From assembly GCA_017480115.1 (NCBI GenBank), contig JAFVBH010000049.1:1-48229 (forward strand): a stretch of 48,229 nt of DNA, given 5' to 3'. This stretch comes from Clostridia bacterium. GTDB lineage: Bacteria > Bacillota > Clostridia > Oscillospirales > Acutalibacteraceae. Of this stretch, positions 7,135-14,133 are shown piece after piece. A model generated the notes under the pieces. It was not told where the DNA came from. It saw only the letters and a list, made by a program, of their open reading frames with translations, and did not search any database. The number at the start of each line of letters is the position of its first letter. Position 1 is the first letter of the stretch. A program made the position numbers and the translations under genes.

Positions 7135-7163
7135 ATTATATGCTCATTGCGCGTATTTGTCAA
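7135..7163 (-). promoter_or_regulatory. Consensus promoter of the toxin-antitoxin pair
   Basis: On the minus strand TTGACA (7158-7163) and TATAAT (7135-7140) are exact consensus boxes with a 17-bp spacer. The AbrB-type antitoxin probably binds here. Confidence 0.8.
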
Positions 7164-7490
7164 GATGCCTCGGTTGAATAGCAAAACATCCCATTTCCCA
7201 CCAAAACACCCAACGGATTTACAGAGTGTTCGGGCAAAACCGGCTTCGTTTTTTGCACTGACAGAGGGCGGAAATTTTTGGTAAAATACGCCCTGTTCTA
7301 ATGGTTTTTCTAATAAACTTTTTTAGAATTTTCTTAGAACCCGCGACAAAATCAAAAAATCCGAGATCTCAAAAACAGCGCGGATTTCGGCGCTGAAAAC
7401 TCCGAAATCCTTTGATATGCTTTCACTTTTTCTATTGTGAAATTTGGCTTTATCTTCCGTCAAACGGTCGAAAAGTCGTTTTGGGCGAAC
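7164..7490. other. Non-coding stretch without visible function
   Basis: No gene is visible. An apparent minus-strand peptide across 7323-7571 contains the WDSNPR string that arises from antisense of tRNA-Ser ends. I see no convincing repeat or promoter between 7164 and 7480. Confidence 0.5.
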
Positions 7491-7492
7491 GC

Positions 7493-7547
7493 CCTCGAAA
7501 TGCTGTGTACGAAAGTACCTAGGGTTCGAATCCCACCGTCTCCGCCA
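7493..7547 (+). pseudogene. Degraded tRNA-Ser 3' part, possible attachment-site remnant
   Basis: The 3' end reads as a type II (serine) tRNA: a variable-arm-like GTAC-GAAA-GTAC, the T loop GGGTTCGAATCCC, acceptor strand CGTCTCC, discriminator G and an encoded CCA (7545-7547). CTCGAAA near 7493 could be an anticodon loop (CGA). The T stem has two mismatches (TAGGG against CCCAC), the anticodon stem does not close and no matching GGAGACG 5' strand is present, so this is not a working tRNA. Integrases often use tRNA 3' ends, so it may mark an old junction of the element. Confidence 0.6.
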
Positions 7548-7550
7548 TCT

Positions 7551-7610
7551 GAAACATCCTTTGCAATCCATACCCCTTGGGTTTGGACAACAAAGGATGT
7601 TTCTTCTTTT
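7551..7610 (+). terminator. Terminator after the tRNA remnant
   Basis: GAAACATCCTTTG (7551-7563) pairs perfectly with CAAAGGATGTTTC (7591-7603), followed by TTCTTTT. This is the usual ending of a tRNA transcript and supports a real tRNA gene once being here. Confidence 0.65.
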
Positions 7611-7652
7611 CCCTTGATTCCATGCGGGTTTGCGGACTTTTAGTTCCGGTCT

Positions 7653-7740
7653 TCAAATTAGACACGAAATTTAAAAATGCTCAAATTGGAAAGCGGAAAT
7701 TTAAAATCCTTACGATCCAACCCCTCCTTGTCTAATTTGA
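7653..7740. repeat. 12-bp perfect inverted repeat
   Basis: TCAAATTAGACA (7653-7664) matches TGTCTAATTTGA (7729-7740) in reverse complement, 64 bp apart, with a further related segment near 7680. It could be a short non-coding mobile remnant. No gene lies inside it. Confidence 0.5.
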
Positions 7741-7870
7741 CTTCAGCTCTAAAAAGGGCTTACTTATTGAAATAATCTAACTTTTTCTTAAATGGTGTCG
7801 TGTATCCATTCTTGACAAGCGGACACTGTTCGTTATGTATTATAATAGTTGAATAAATTGTGTTAACCGC

Positions 7871-7900
7871 TTGACAAATTATATCGGATGCGATATAATT
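7871..7900 (+). promoter_or_regulatory. Promoter with overlapping OhrR-type operator
   Basis: TTGACA (7871-7876) and TATAAT (7894-7899) have a 17-bp spacer. A perfect 10-bp inverted repeat, AATTATATCG (7877-7886) and CGATATAATT (7891-7900), fills the spacer and covers the -10 box. Binding of a MarR/OhrR dimer there would block RNA polymerase. The start codon of the regulator follows at 7918. Confidence 0.85.
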
Positions 7901-7917
7901 GCGGATGAGGTGATGAG

Positions 7918-8358
7918 ATGGACAATGATTACGATTTGTTATTGCTTGAAAATCAGGTTTGTTTTCCGACGTATGCCGTTGCCAATAAGATCCTCAGGCG
8001 GTATCAGCCTCTGCTAAAAAAGATCGACCTGACCTACACGCAGTACGTCACCATGATGGTGCTATGGGAGAAGGAGGAGGTCAACGAAAAGGATCTCGTG
8101 AAAGCGCTGTATTTGAAAGCAAATACACTGACGGATCTGTTGCGTAAGCTGCGGCAAAAGGGCTTTATCGAAATCAGCAGGGACGAAAACGACAAGAGGA
8201 ATATTGTGATTCGTCTGACGGATGAAGGACGAAAGCTGAAGGAACGAGCCGTCAATGTTCCGAAAACGCTTGCCGACGAGCATTGGCTGACGGACGAAGA
8301 ATTCAGAACGTATAAGGAATTACTCTATAAACTTTTGGAAGGAGATTGGGAAAAATGA
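7918..8358 (+). CDS. ohrR: OhrR-like MarR-family peroxide sensor
   Basis: This 146-residue winged-helix repressor carries the OhrR signature [15 protein letters not shown] with one N-terminal cysteine (Cys16), followed by [14 protein letters not shown]. In OhrR that cysteine is oxidised by organic peroxides and releases DNA. The recognition-helix region ([18 protein letters not shown]) and wing ([17 protein letters not shown]) are clear. It probably represses its own operon through the palindrome in its promoter. The next gene overlaps its stop by ATGA. The downstream genes are electron-transfer and ferritin-like proteins rather than Ohr itself, so oxygen or peroxide defence is the likely output. 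Confidence 0.85.
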   Translation: MDNDYDLLLLENQVCFPTYAVANKILRRYQPLLKKIDLTYTQYVTMMVLWEKEEVNEKDLVKALYLKANTLTDLLRKLRQKGFIEISRDENDKRNIVIRLTDEGRKLKERAVNVPKTLADEHWLTDEEFRTYKELLYKLLEGDWEK

Positions 8359-9296
8359 TCATTCATGCGGTAAAATTCAGAAAAGACGGTTTTTATACTC
8401 AACCATTTGTTTTTGGCGGAGAAGAAGGGGCTGAAAAGTTTGATAAGAGCATAAAATATCGAGGCAGCCTACAGAACTACCTGATTGACACGGGCAATGA
8501 GGTAATCCTTGTAGATACAGGTCTTCCGGCAGGAACACCTGAGGAGGTGCCTGACAAAAACAGTATTCTTTATACCGGTAAGGATATTTCAAGTTATATG
8601 GAGGCTTTTTCATCGCTTGGTTACAAGCCTGAACAGGTGACAAAAATACTTCTCACCCACAAACACGCCGACCATTCGGGAGAACTTCGATCTTTCCCGA
8701 ACGCAAAGATTTATGTAAACGAGGATGAATTGTCTGCTGACGAGCTGCAGGGAATCTCGAATATCGTTCCCGTAAAATTTACGGACGGCGCATATTATAA
8801 CTTTCCCGAAAGCCAGAAGATCATTGACGGCATTACCTTCATCAAAGCGAAAGGTCATACAAACGGAAACAGTATCGTGATCGTGGAAAACGACGGGCTG
8901 TTCTATATGATTCACGGCGATATCACTTATGTGGATGAAGCGCTCTATGAAAACAAACTTTCCGTGGTATTCGATGATCTCCCGGCAGCCCGCGAGACGC
9001 TGGATCGTGTGCGTGAATTTATTCGTAACCATCCGACCGTTTATGTTTCCACCCACACGCCGCAGGGATATGAGAATCTGGAAGCCAACCGTGTGATGGA
9101 TTTGGATAATCCGGTGGAAACGGTTTTGGCTGAAGTCGATTTCACAGCGCAGGAAGCGACCGGCAAATACGTTTGCTCTATCTGCGGTTATGTCTATGAT
9201 CCCGCCGAGCACAACGGCGTAGCCTTTGAAGATTTGCCCGACGATTGGCGCTGCCCCAGATGCAAGCAGCCGAAGGACAAATTCAACCCCGCGTAA
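8355..9296 (+). CDS. Metallo-beta-lactamase-fold hydrolase fused to rubredoxin
   Basis: The 313-residue protein has an N-terminal MBL domain with all dinuclear metal ligands visible: [19 protein letters not shown] and STHT. A C-terminal rubredoxin domain of about 50 residues follows, with [12 protein letters not shown] and [13 protein letters not shown] supplying four cysteines for one iron. Flavodiiron proteins also have an MBL domain but need a flavodoxin module, which is absent; here rubredoxin follows directly. The MBL part resembles lactonase-like hydrolases. It could be an oxygen or peroxide reductase fed by the fused rubredoxin, or a redox-controlled hydrolase. It is translationally coupled to ohrR. 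Confidence 0.85.
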   Translation: MIIHAVKFRKDGFYTQPFVFGGEEGAEKFDKSIKYRGSLQNYLIDTGNEVILVDTGLPAGTPEEVPDKNSILYTGKDISSYMEAFSSLGYKPEQVTKILLTHKHADHSGELRSFPNAKIYVNEDELSADELQGISNIVPVKFTDGAYYNFPESQKIIDGITFIKAKGHTNGNSIVIVENDGLFYMIHGDITYVDEALYENKLSVVFDDLPAARETLDRVREFIRNHPTVYVSTHTPQGYENLEANRVMDLDNPVETVLAEVDFTAQEATGKYVCSICGYVYDPAEHNGVAFEDLPDDWRCPRCKQPKDKFNPA

Positions 9297-9327
9297 TAAA
9301 AATCATATTTTTTTGGAGGTATTCAAA

Positions 9328-9777
9328 ATGACAAAAGTAGAACTGTTAAAGGAATTCGCAAAGGGCTGGTTCGGAAACTCCCAGCAGCATTCCATCCACG
9401 CACAGCTCTTGAAGCAAAGAGGCTTCGGCAAGCTCGGCGACAAGATCATGACTGAATCCGATGAAGAATGGGAGGAAGCAAAGAAGGTCAACGCCAGACT
9501 GATCGAACTTGGCGAAACGCCTGTTGTCGCCATTCAGGAGTATCCGGTCATCACCGACATTCGTGAGATGCTGGAGTATGACTGCAAGGACAGTGAGGAA
9601 GCCCTCCCCATGATGAGCAAGTCCCTCGCCCTGTTCGATGACGACTATGTATCAAAGAACATGATCCAGCAGTTCATCGTCGACGAGCAGGAGCACTACA
9701 ACTGGGTCAGACAGCATCTGAACCTGATCAATGAAATCGGATATGAAAATTATCTGATCGAGCAGTTAGGCGAATAA
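9328..9777 (+). CDS. Bacterioferritin-like protein with altered ferroxidase site
   Basis: This 149-residue four-helix protein starts at MTKVELLKEFAKGW, with GGAGG 8 nt upstream. The C-terminal half is bacterioferritin-like (DEQEHYNWVRQHLNLINEIGYENYLIEQLG), keeping one ExxH pair. The second helix reads ESDEEWEEAKKVNARLIELG, where bacterioferritins have E-x-x-H; here the histidine position is glutamate. No clear first-helix glutamate ligand is visible in WFGNSQQHSIHAQLL. So it is ferritin-like but may not be a standard ferroxidase. Its place behind OhrR and the rubredoxin fusion suggests peroxide or iron detoxification. Confidence 0.7.
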   Translation: MTKVELLKEFAKGWFGNSQQHSIHAQLLKQRGFGKLGDKIMTESDEEWEEAKKVNARLIELGETPVVAIQEYPVITDIREMLEYDCKDSEEALPMMSKSLALFDDDYVSKNMIQQFIVDEQEHYNWVRQHLNLINEIGYENYLIEQLGE

Positions 9778-9779
9778 TC

Positions 9780-9962
9780 ATGGCAGAAAAAGAACTCATT
9801 TTAGACGTAATGAAAAAAGCAGGCGAACCGCTGAATGCCGGTAAGGTCGCAGAGCTCACCGGTCTTGACAGAGAGGTCGTAGACAAAGCCTTTGCCGAAA
9901 TGAAAAAGGAAGGCTCCATCGTATCTCCCGTGAGATGCAAATGGGAACCCGCTGAAAAATAA
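9780..9962 (+). CDS. Small winged-helix protein
   Basis: This 60-residue protein starts 2 nt after the ferritin-like gene. It forms one winged-helix unit: helix 1 (ELILDVMKKAG), helix 2 (NAGKVAELTG), recognition helix (REVVDKAFAEMKKEG) and a wing (SIVSPVRCKWEP). It has one cysteine. Such mini-wHTH proteins often accompany rubrerythrin or ferritin genes in anaerobes. Its function is unknown; a local regulator is plausible. It is the last gene of the ohrR operon and a terminator follows. Confidence 0.7.
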   Translation: MAEKELILDVMKKAGEPLNAGKVAELTGLDREVVDKAFAEMKKEGSIVSPVRCKWEPAEK

Positions 9963-9970
9963 CAGAGAAA

Positions 9971-10010
9971 TCGGTGCTGATGGAAATAATACTGTCGGCA
10001 CCGAGCTTTT
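9971..10010 (+). terminator. Terminator of the ohrR operon
   Basis: TCGGTGC (9971-9977) pairs with GCACCGA (9998-10004), followed by GCTTTT. Confidence 0.7.
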
Positions 10011-10027
10011 ATATGGTCGAGGTTTTT

Positions 10028-10085
10028 GTCAAGTAAAATGTGTAATTAATTTTGTACAGTAAGTTTTTTACACATTTTACTTGAC
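10028..10085. repeat. 18-bp perfect inverted repeat
   Basis: GTCAAGTAAAATGTGTAA (10028-10045) and TTACACATTTTACTTGAC (10068-10085) are exact reverse complements around 22 bp. This looks like two insertion-sequence ends left close together or a miniature element; no transposase is present. It lies 86 bp before the left edge of the second module copy. Confidence 0.6.
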
Positions 10086-10100
10086 CAACCCACAAAAAAT

Positions 10101-10131
10101 ACCGAGGTTCACCATTTTGATAAACCTCGGT
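10101..10131. terminator. Hairpin between the inverted repeat and module copy 2
   Basis: ACCGAGGTT (10101-10109) pairs with AACCTCGGT (10123-10131). A T run (10145-10151) follows after about 13 bp, further than usual, so termination is uncertain. Confidence 0.45.
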
Positions 10132-10170
10132 TCTTTCAAGACCGTTTTTTTACAGCCCCGCCAATTCATT

Positions 10171-10583
10171 ATATCCTCCGTGGAGAACGCCGTCTTTAAT
10201 CAGTTCATAGAGCCGCGCGGGGCGCATACCCAGCAGCTTTGTCGTTTCGATTACCGGGATCGCGTCGGGTAGATCAGCCCATTCTTTCTCCAGCCATGTA
10301 TGTAACGCTTTTCGGTTTTCGTCCGTGACCTCCAACAGCGGCTTCGGGCGATGGTCTTTTCTGTTGGAAAATAAACCGGTCAGCTCGGAGAGAAAGCCGA
10401 TTTGCGTCTCCATTTTATGCTTAAACGCCTCCGTGTCCTCGACGCGCACACGGTATTTATGCGTCGCCTGCCCGGTGTTTTCATGTGGAATGTAATCGTG
10501 ATCCATGAGATATTTCATCTTCCGCGTGGAGATATGCAGGTACTGTCGCAGCTCGCTGCCGCTTATGTATTTTTTTTATCCAT
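10171..10583 (-). pseudogene. Broken tandem-HTH gene (copy 2)
   Basis: This aligns with the gene at 270-860 but has lost the last 60 or so residues at the copy boundary. The A-run just after its start is also one base shorter than in copy 1, so the frame from the ATG at 10583 reads M-D-K-K-N-T and then a stop. The rest of the frame remains open and clearly homologous (KYLMDHDYIPHENTG; ETTKLLGMRPARLYE). It is probably inactive unless an internal start at 10518 is used. Confidence 0.85.
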
Positions 10584-10591
10584 AACGATTC

Positions 10592-10939
10592 TCACTTTTC
10601 TTCTGCGGTTCCGACGACGTGAACCGTAATTTTTTTGTCTCGTTTTTTGCATTCGTCGATAACATATTTCGTACCTTTTGATTTTTCGTCCCAGAAAGCG
10701 ATAACAATATCAGCATATTCGATGATCTGAATATTTCTGCGCAGAGGAGCGCCGCGCTGATACCTGTCGTATTCCGGCAAAAATTCCGTTAATATCAATC
10801 CGTTTTTATTCGCGTACTCACGGGCACAGGCGTCGATCCCTTTCGCTCCACCTGAAACAATTTCGGTCGTTTCGGTCGGAATATAGTTTTTCAGATTTTC
10901 TATTTTCAGATTTCTTGAACCGATAATTGCAACTTTCAT
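10592..10939 (-). CDS. SLOG/DUF2493-type protein (copy 2)
   Basis: This 115-residue intact paralogue of the protein at 869-1216 keeps the motifs AIIGSRN, IVSGGAKGID, RGAPLRRN and DIVIAFWDEKSKGTKYV. Substitutions cluster in the middle and C-terminus, for example NKNGLILTEF for NTNGIKLTEF and DEKSKG for DGKSKG. The same start is used (10939, with GGTGA upstream). It survives while the HTH and integrase genes beside it are broken, so it may still be useful to the host or simply be young. Its function is unknown. Confidence 0.75.
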   Translation of the reverse strand: MKVAIIGSRNLKIENLKNYIPTETTEIVSGGAKGIDACAREYANKNGLILTEFLPEYDRYQRGAPLRRNIQIIEYADIVIAFWDEKSKGTKYVIDECKKRDKKITVHVVGTAEEK

Positions 10940-11057
10940 CTCATTCACCGCCATAAAAAACAATTCGTCATTATATCACCATATTACCACCATTTTTGTT
11001 GTGACGCAATAATTTCACTATAATTAAGTCATAATAACACTATGGATGGTGTAAGAT

Positions 11058-11231
11058 ATGGAAGATAAATTGCTGAGATATACGCTTCGAGTTGATCGTA
11101 TCCTTTTTAAAAAATTTCGCTACATTGCTGAATCTGAAGGTCGTTCTGCGAATAAAGAGATCGAGCAATACCTGAAAAAGTGTGTTGCTGAATATGAGAA
11201 GGAACACGGAAAAATACCGACAGACGAATAA
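11058..11231 (+). CDS. Small Arc/CopG-like RHH protein (copy 2)
   Basis: This encodes the same 57 residues as the gene at 1335-1508; the only differences I see are a Lys codon (AAA for AAG) and a Cys codon (TGT for TGC). The promoter boxes upstream are also conserved, so it should be expressed. With two active copies, its product would act on both module promoters. Arc/CopG repressors bind as dimers to short direct or inverted repeats. The target here is unknown. Confidence 0.75.
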   Translation: MEDKLLRYTLRVDRILFKKFRYIAESEGRSANKEIEQYLKKCVAEYEKEHGKIPTDE

Positions 11232-11243
11232 GATAATGAAATG

Positions 11244-11274
11244 AGCCGCCCCGAAGGACGGCTTAAATTTTTTC
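11244..11274 (+). terminator. Terminator after RHH copy 2
   Basis: The same AGCCG/CGGCT hairpin and T run as at 1521-1550. Confidence 0.65.
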
Positions 11275-11490
11275 CTTTCTGAATATGTCCGAGATCACAT
11301 TGGCGCTGTTCTGCTTCGCTGTCTTATCCAAATGAGCGTAGATATTCGCCGTGGTGCTGATCGTGGCGTGCCCGAGCAAGCTCGAGACATTGATCAACGG
11401 GACTTCTTTGTTGATCAGAACGCTTGCGAATGTGTGCCGAAGGTCGTGGAAACGAATATTTTTGAAGCCGTATTTTTTCGGAACTTTTTG
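11263..11490 (-). pseudogene. Integrase C-terminal remnant
   Basis: About 75 C-terminal residues of a tyrosine recombinase remain. They include KYGFKNIRFHDLRHTFAS, GHATISTT and the tyrosine box IYAHLDK. The catalytic Arg of the first motif and all N-terminal domains are missing. Homology to the intact integrase fades at about 11480-11490, where the sequence runs into unrelated DNA preceding the fucosidase gene. It cannot act as a recombinase. Confidence 0.9.
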
Positions 11491-11636
11491 AATGCAACTA
11501 TCACATGTTGGAAATCAATGCGTCGATTTCCGCCCTTTTTGAACGGCTAAAGGATTAGTTATCGTCAAAAATCACAATTGCAACACAGCAAAGATGGGAA
11601 ATACCGCCAATCAGCCCCGATATCGATACGCATTAT

Positions 11637-13010
11637 TTATTCAAAAAAACCGATGCTTTTAATGCAGGGAATACTTCGCGATTGTCTTATTATTAGGATT
11701 GCCTGCTTTGCTTTTTGGTTGACTGAAATGATTTTTCCAGAGCCGATGACAGTCCCGCCGAATGCAAAGCTATAATCACCGTTAGCATCAATGAGATACA
11801 GGTCAAATTTTTCTACCCGTTGACCGGCTGAAATATCTTCGGCAATGACGCAATAGCTTATTTGTTTATCGGAGGAAAAGTCAAAACGTAAGACTCCGTC
11901 TTTTTCAGTCAGTCTGCCGGGACTGAATACAGCAACCGGATGTGATGTGACGGAAAGGATTCTGGCTCCAAGCATAGCTAAATTTTGGAAATCTTCATCG
12001 TCAATCAGACCGTCTTTATTCGGCGGAACATTTAAAAGCAGAGCGCAATTATTGCCTACGGATTTTAAGTAAATATCAAAAAGCTGTTCTGCTGATTTGA
12101 CTTCTCCGCCGCCCGGATGAAACCATCCTTTTCTGATTGAAACATCCACCTCGGCGGGATACCACTTTAACGCAGGATGCTTTTCCAATACAGAGCGGGA
12201 GCCGAGGTCTTCATCCTTTGACGTGATTTTTTGAAGCAACTCTGCCTGCTCCCTCGTATGTTGGGAATACTTTTGCACCGTTTCGGCTTTCGTAAGATAT
12301 TCGGGAACAACCGAAAATTCGCTGTGCCTGCATTTTCCCGCTTCGTTGCCGACCCAACGCAAGTCAGGTCCGCAAATGGAAATGCAGGCGTCGGGCTGCA
12401 ATTCCCTTACAATCTGATAATAACGTTCCCAATCGTAGGCAAACGCCTTTGCTTCTTTTCCCTTTGCGCCGTCAAACCACACCTCAAAAACATTGCCGTA
12501 ATTGGTCAGTAATTCCGTCAGCTGATTGCAGAAAAAATCATTGTATTGCGGCGTCGCATAGCAAGGCTCATGCATATCCCACGGGGAAAGATAAACGCCG
12601 AAATCAATATTCCGCTTGCGACACTCGTCGGATAACGCTTTTACGACGTCGATGCCCAAAGCCGTATTCATAACATTAAAATCCGTTGTTTTCGTATCCC
12701 ATAAGCAAAATCCGTCATGGTGTTTACAGGTCAATATAATGCCTGTTGCGCCGCTTGCTGCCGCGGCGTGCACCCACTGCTTCGGATCAATATTTGTAAT
12801 GGTAAAATCTTCAACGGTTTCTGTTGCAGCGCCCCATTCTCTGCCGGTTGCGGTGTTCATACCAAAATGCATAAAAAGGTAAAATGGCTTGCTTGAATGA
12901 ATCAGCTGCCGAGAATCAGGCAGAACCGAAATATATCTTTGCACCTCGCTGTCATTCAGCGGAAAATGATTATTCGTTGTTGTCCAATTATTTTCTTCAA
13001 AAATATTCAT
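11637..13010 (-). CDS. Alpha-L-fucosidase (GH29)
   Basis: This 457-residue GH29 enzyme would remove terminal L-fucose from glycans. The family signatures are visible: LFMHFGMNTATGREWG near residue 50, GIILTCKHHDGFCLW, VYLSPWD and VWFDGAKG, whose Asp is the expected nucleophile. There is no signal peptide, so it probably acts on imported fucosides. The C-terminal part, after about residue 330, looks like the small beta domain. The length is normal and the start at 13010 has an AAGGA-type site. It follows a truncated GH2 gene on the same strand, pointing to a former glycan-degradation cluster. Its downstream flank is the broken integrative element. Confidence 0.9.
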   Translation of the reverse strand: MNIFEENNWTTTNNHFPLNDSEVQRYISVLPDSRQLIHSSKPFYLFMHFGMNTATGREWGAATETVEDFTITNIDPKQWVHAAAASGATGIILTCKHHDGFCLWDTKTTDFNVMNTALGIDVVKALSDECRKRNIDFGVYLSPWDMHEPCYATPQYNDFFCNQLTELLTNYGNVFEVWFDGAKGKEAKAFAYDWERYYQIVRELQPDACISICGPDLRWVGNEAGKCRHSEFSVVPEYLTKAETVQKYSQHTREQAELLQKITSKDEDLGSRSVLEKHPALKWYPAEVDVSIRKGWFHPGGGEVKSAEQLFDIYLKSVGNNCALLLNVPPNKDGLIDDEDFQNLAMLGARILSVTSHPVAVFSPGRLTEKDGVLRFDFSSDKQISYCVIAEDISAGQRVEKFDLYLIDANGDYSFAFGGTVIGSGKIISVNQKAKQAILIIRQSRSIPCIKSIGFFE

Positions 13011-13067
13011 CTTCTTAAATTCCTTCTTAAAGAGCCGTAAAACGGTAAACGGTTGTTTTTACGGTCA

Positions 13068-13499
13068 TTATTTCTGCAATTCACACAGCAGACGGTAGGA
13101 GGGCTTTTCGTTGCCGTACAGATCCGTGGACCCGTGGACACGGCGGCGCAGCTTATCTTCACCCTCCTCTCCGCAGTGCGTGCGGTAATCATTCAGGGAA
13201 AACCACATATAGCCGCAGATGTTCTCTATCCCTCTGTACATTGCAAGGCGCTCTTTCAGGATTCTTGCGCGCTTGGCGTCGCCGCCCTTGAAATGCGGCT
13301 CGCAAAGACCGAATTCTGAAACGAGCAACGGCATGCCTTCCGCCTTTTTGCAGGTGCGAAGCATGTGATTTTTAATATCATCGCTCGGCTCCCAGAGCCC
13401 GAGATAATCGTTCCACATGGCAATATCACCGTAAAGCGTTGCATCGTCTTTTTCTATATTCTCAACCCTGCTGAGTGTGTTAGAAACATAGTTTATCAG
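13068..13499 (-). pseudogene. GH2 glycosidase C-terminal fragment
   Basis: About 144 residues of the catalytic barrel end of a GH2-like glycosidase remain, open from about 13499: GDIAMWNDYLGLWEP, then MPLLVSEFGLCEPHFKGG (the SEFG glutamate is the expected nucleophile), GYMWFSLNDYRTH and YGNEKPSYRLLCELQ at the end. The whole N-terminal sandwich and half of the barrel are missing. At its 5' edge it abuts an unrelated acetyltransferase start in another frame, so a deletion created the junction. Its specificity (galactosidase or glucuronidase) cannot be told. Confidence 0.75.
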
Positions 13500-13578
13500 T
13501 CGTCGTGCGTTCTTCCGGCATACCCTCGAAAAAAGGATCGTAAATTTTACCTGCCGGCATTTTTTCGTGTTCAGTCAT
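13480..13578 (-). pseudogene. Maltose/galactoside O-acetyltransferase N-terminal fragment
   Basis: A 32-codon frame, MTEHEKMPAGKIYDPFFEG followed by MPEERTTTDKLCF, matches the conserved start of maltose/galactoside O-acetyltransferases (family pattern MTEKEKMLAGxLYDP...ERxRxKxL). It stops where the GH2 fragment begins, before any hexapeptide repeats. Its ATG overlaps the stop of the HMA gene (ATGA), so it was probably once the last gene of the Feo operon, cut by the deletion. It is non-functional. Confidence 0.7.
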
Positions 13579-13976
13579 AAGTAAAACTTTTCTTTTGTTC
13601 GCTCCCCATCTATGGTGATTTCCGTTACGGCGTATCCCGCGTTTAAGACCGTCGTTTTTATATTTCTTTCATCCGGCGGAGCTTTCAAGCGGACGATGGC
13701 TTTGCGGCTGCCGATATCGACTTTAGCCCACACGCCGTCCAATGAATTTAATGCGTTTTCCACGCGGCGCGCACAATTTTCACAGGTCATACCTGCAATC
13801 TTCATCTCCGCTCGATAGGCATAGTGCGATTTGTTTTTGTCATTTACCGGAATCCTTTTTTCCGCTTCCTCATGTTCGCCGCAGCAACCGCCTCCCCGAC
13901 GCGTTTTTCTGACGATCAGGTAAACTGTGACAGCGATCAGAGCAAGGAGGATCACCGGAACCATTATTTTATCCAT
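13575..13976 (-). CDS. Membrane-anchored HMA metal-binding protein
   Basis: This 133-residue protein has one N-terminal membrane helix (about residues 4-23, IMVPVILLALIAVTVYLIV), a basic and cysteine-containing linker (RRGGGCCGEHEE), and an HMA domain from about 57 to 125. The GMTCENCARRVENAL motif gives the CxxC metal site. HMA domains usually carry Cu(I), Zn or Cd. The cytoplasmic domain may buffer or sense a transition metal next to the FeoB pore. It overlaps the FeoB-associated peptide gene by 8 nt and is the last intact gene of the operon. Confidence 0.8.
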   Translation of the reverse strand: MDKIMVPVILLALIAVTVYLIVRKTRRGGGCCGEHEEAEKRIPVNDKNKSHYAYRAEMKIAGMTCENCARRVENALNSLDGVWAKVDIGSRKAIVRLKAPPDERNIKTTVLNAGYAVTEITIDGERTKEKFYL

Positions 13977-14130
13977 TCTTCGGCATTCCTTTCCCGGGGC
14001 AGTATTCGCCGCATTTTGCGCAGTCGCCGCAACAGCTTTTGCCCCGCTTTTTATTCCGGACGATTTTTATAACAACCAGAATTACGATTACCGCAATAAC
14101 AAGAATCAAAAGGATATCATAAACATTCAT
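13969..14130 (-). CDS. FeoB-associated Cys-rich membrane peptide
   Basis: This 53-residue gene lies between feoAB and the HMA gene. It has an N-terminal membrane helix (ILLILVIAVIVILVVIKIV) and a short cytoplasmic tail with five cysteines (SCCGDCAKCGEYC). This is the standard layout of FeoB-associated Cys-rich proteins of Firmicutes, thought to help FeoB, perhaps by binding iron. It starts 3 nt after the feoAB stop and overlaps the next gene by 8 nt. Confidence 0.85.
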   Translation of the reverse strand: MNVYDILLILVIAVIVILVVIKIVRNKKRGKSCCGDCAKCGEYCPGKGMPKNG

Positions 14131-14133
14131 ATT

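Larger units (their letters stand above)
10171..11490. repeat. Direct repeat copy 2 of the HTH-SLOG-RHH-integrase module
   Basis: This is homologous to 447-1755 in the same orientation. Its left edge cuts the tandem-HTH gene and its right edge cuts the integrase gene, so it is the remnant of a second, related element. Confidence 0.9.

Noticed and set aside
7323..7571. Minus-strand 82-codon frame containing RRRWDSNPRYF
   Set aside because: WDSNPR-type peptides are the classic antisense translation of tRNA-Ser/Leu 3' ends; this frame lies across the tRNA remnant and has no ribosome site.
10028..10085. Complete insertion sequence
   Set aside because: Only 22 bp separate the inverted arms and no transposase is present; at most a remnant.
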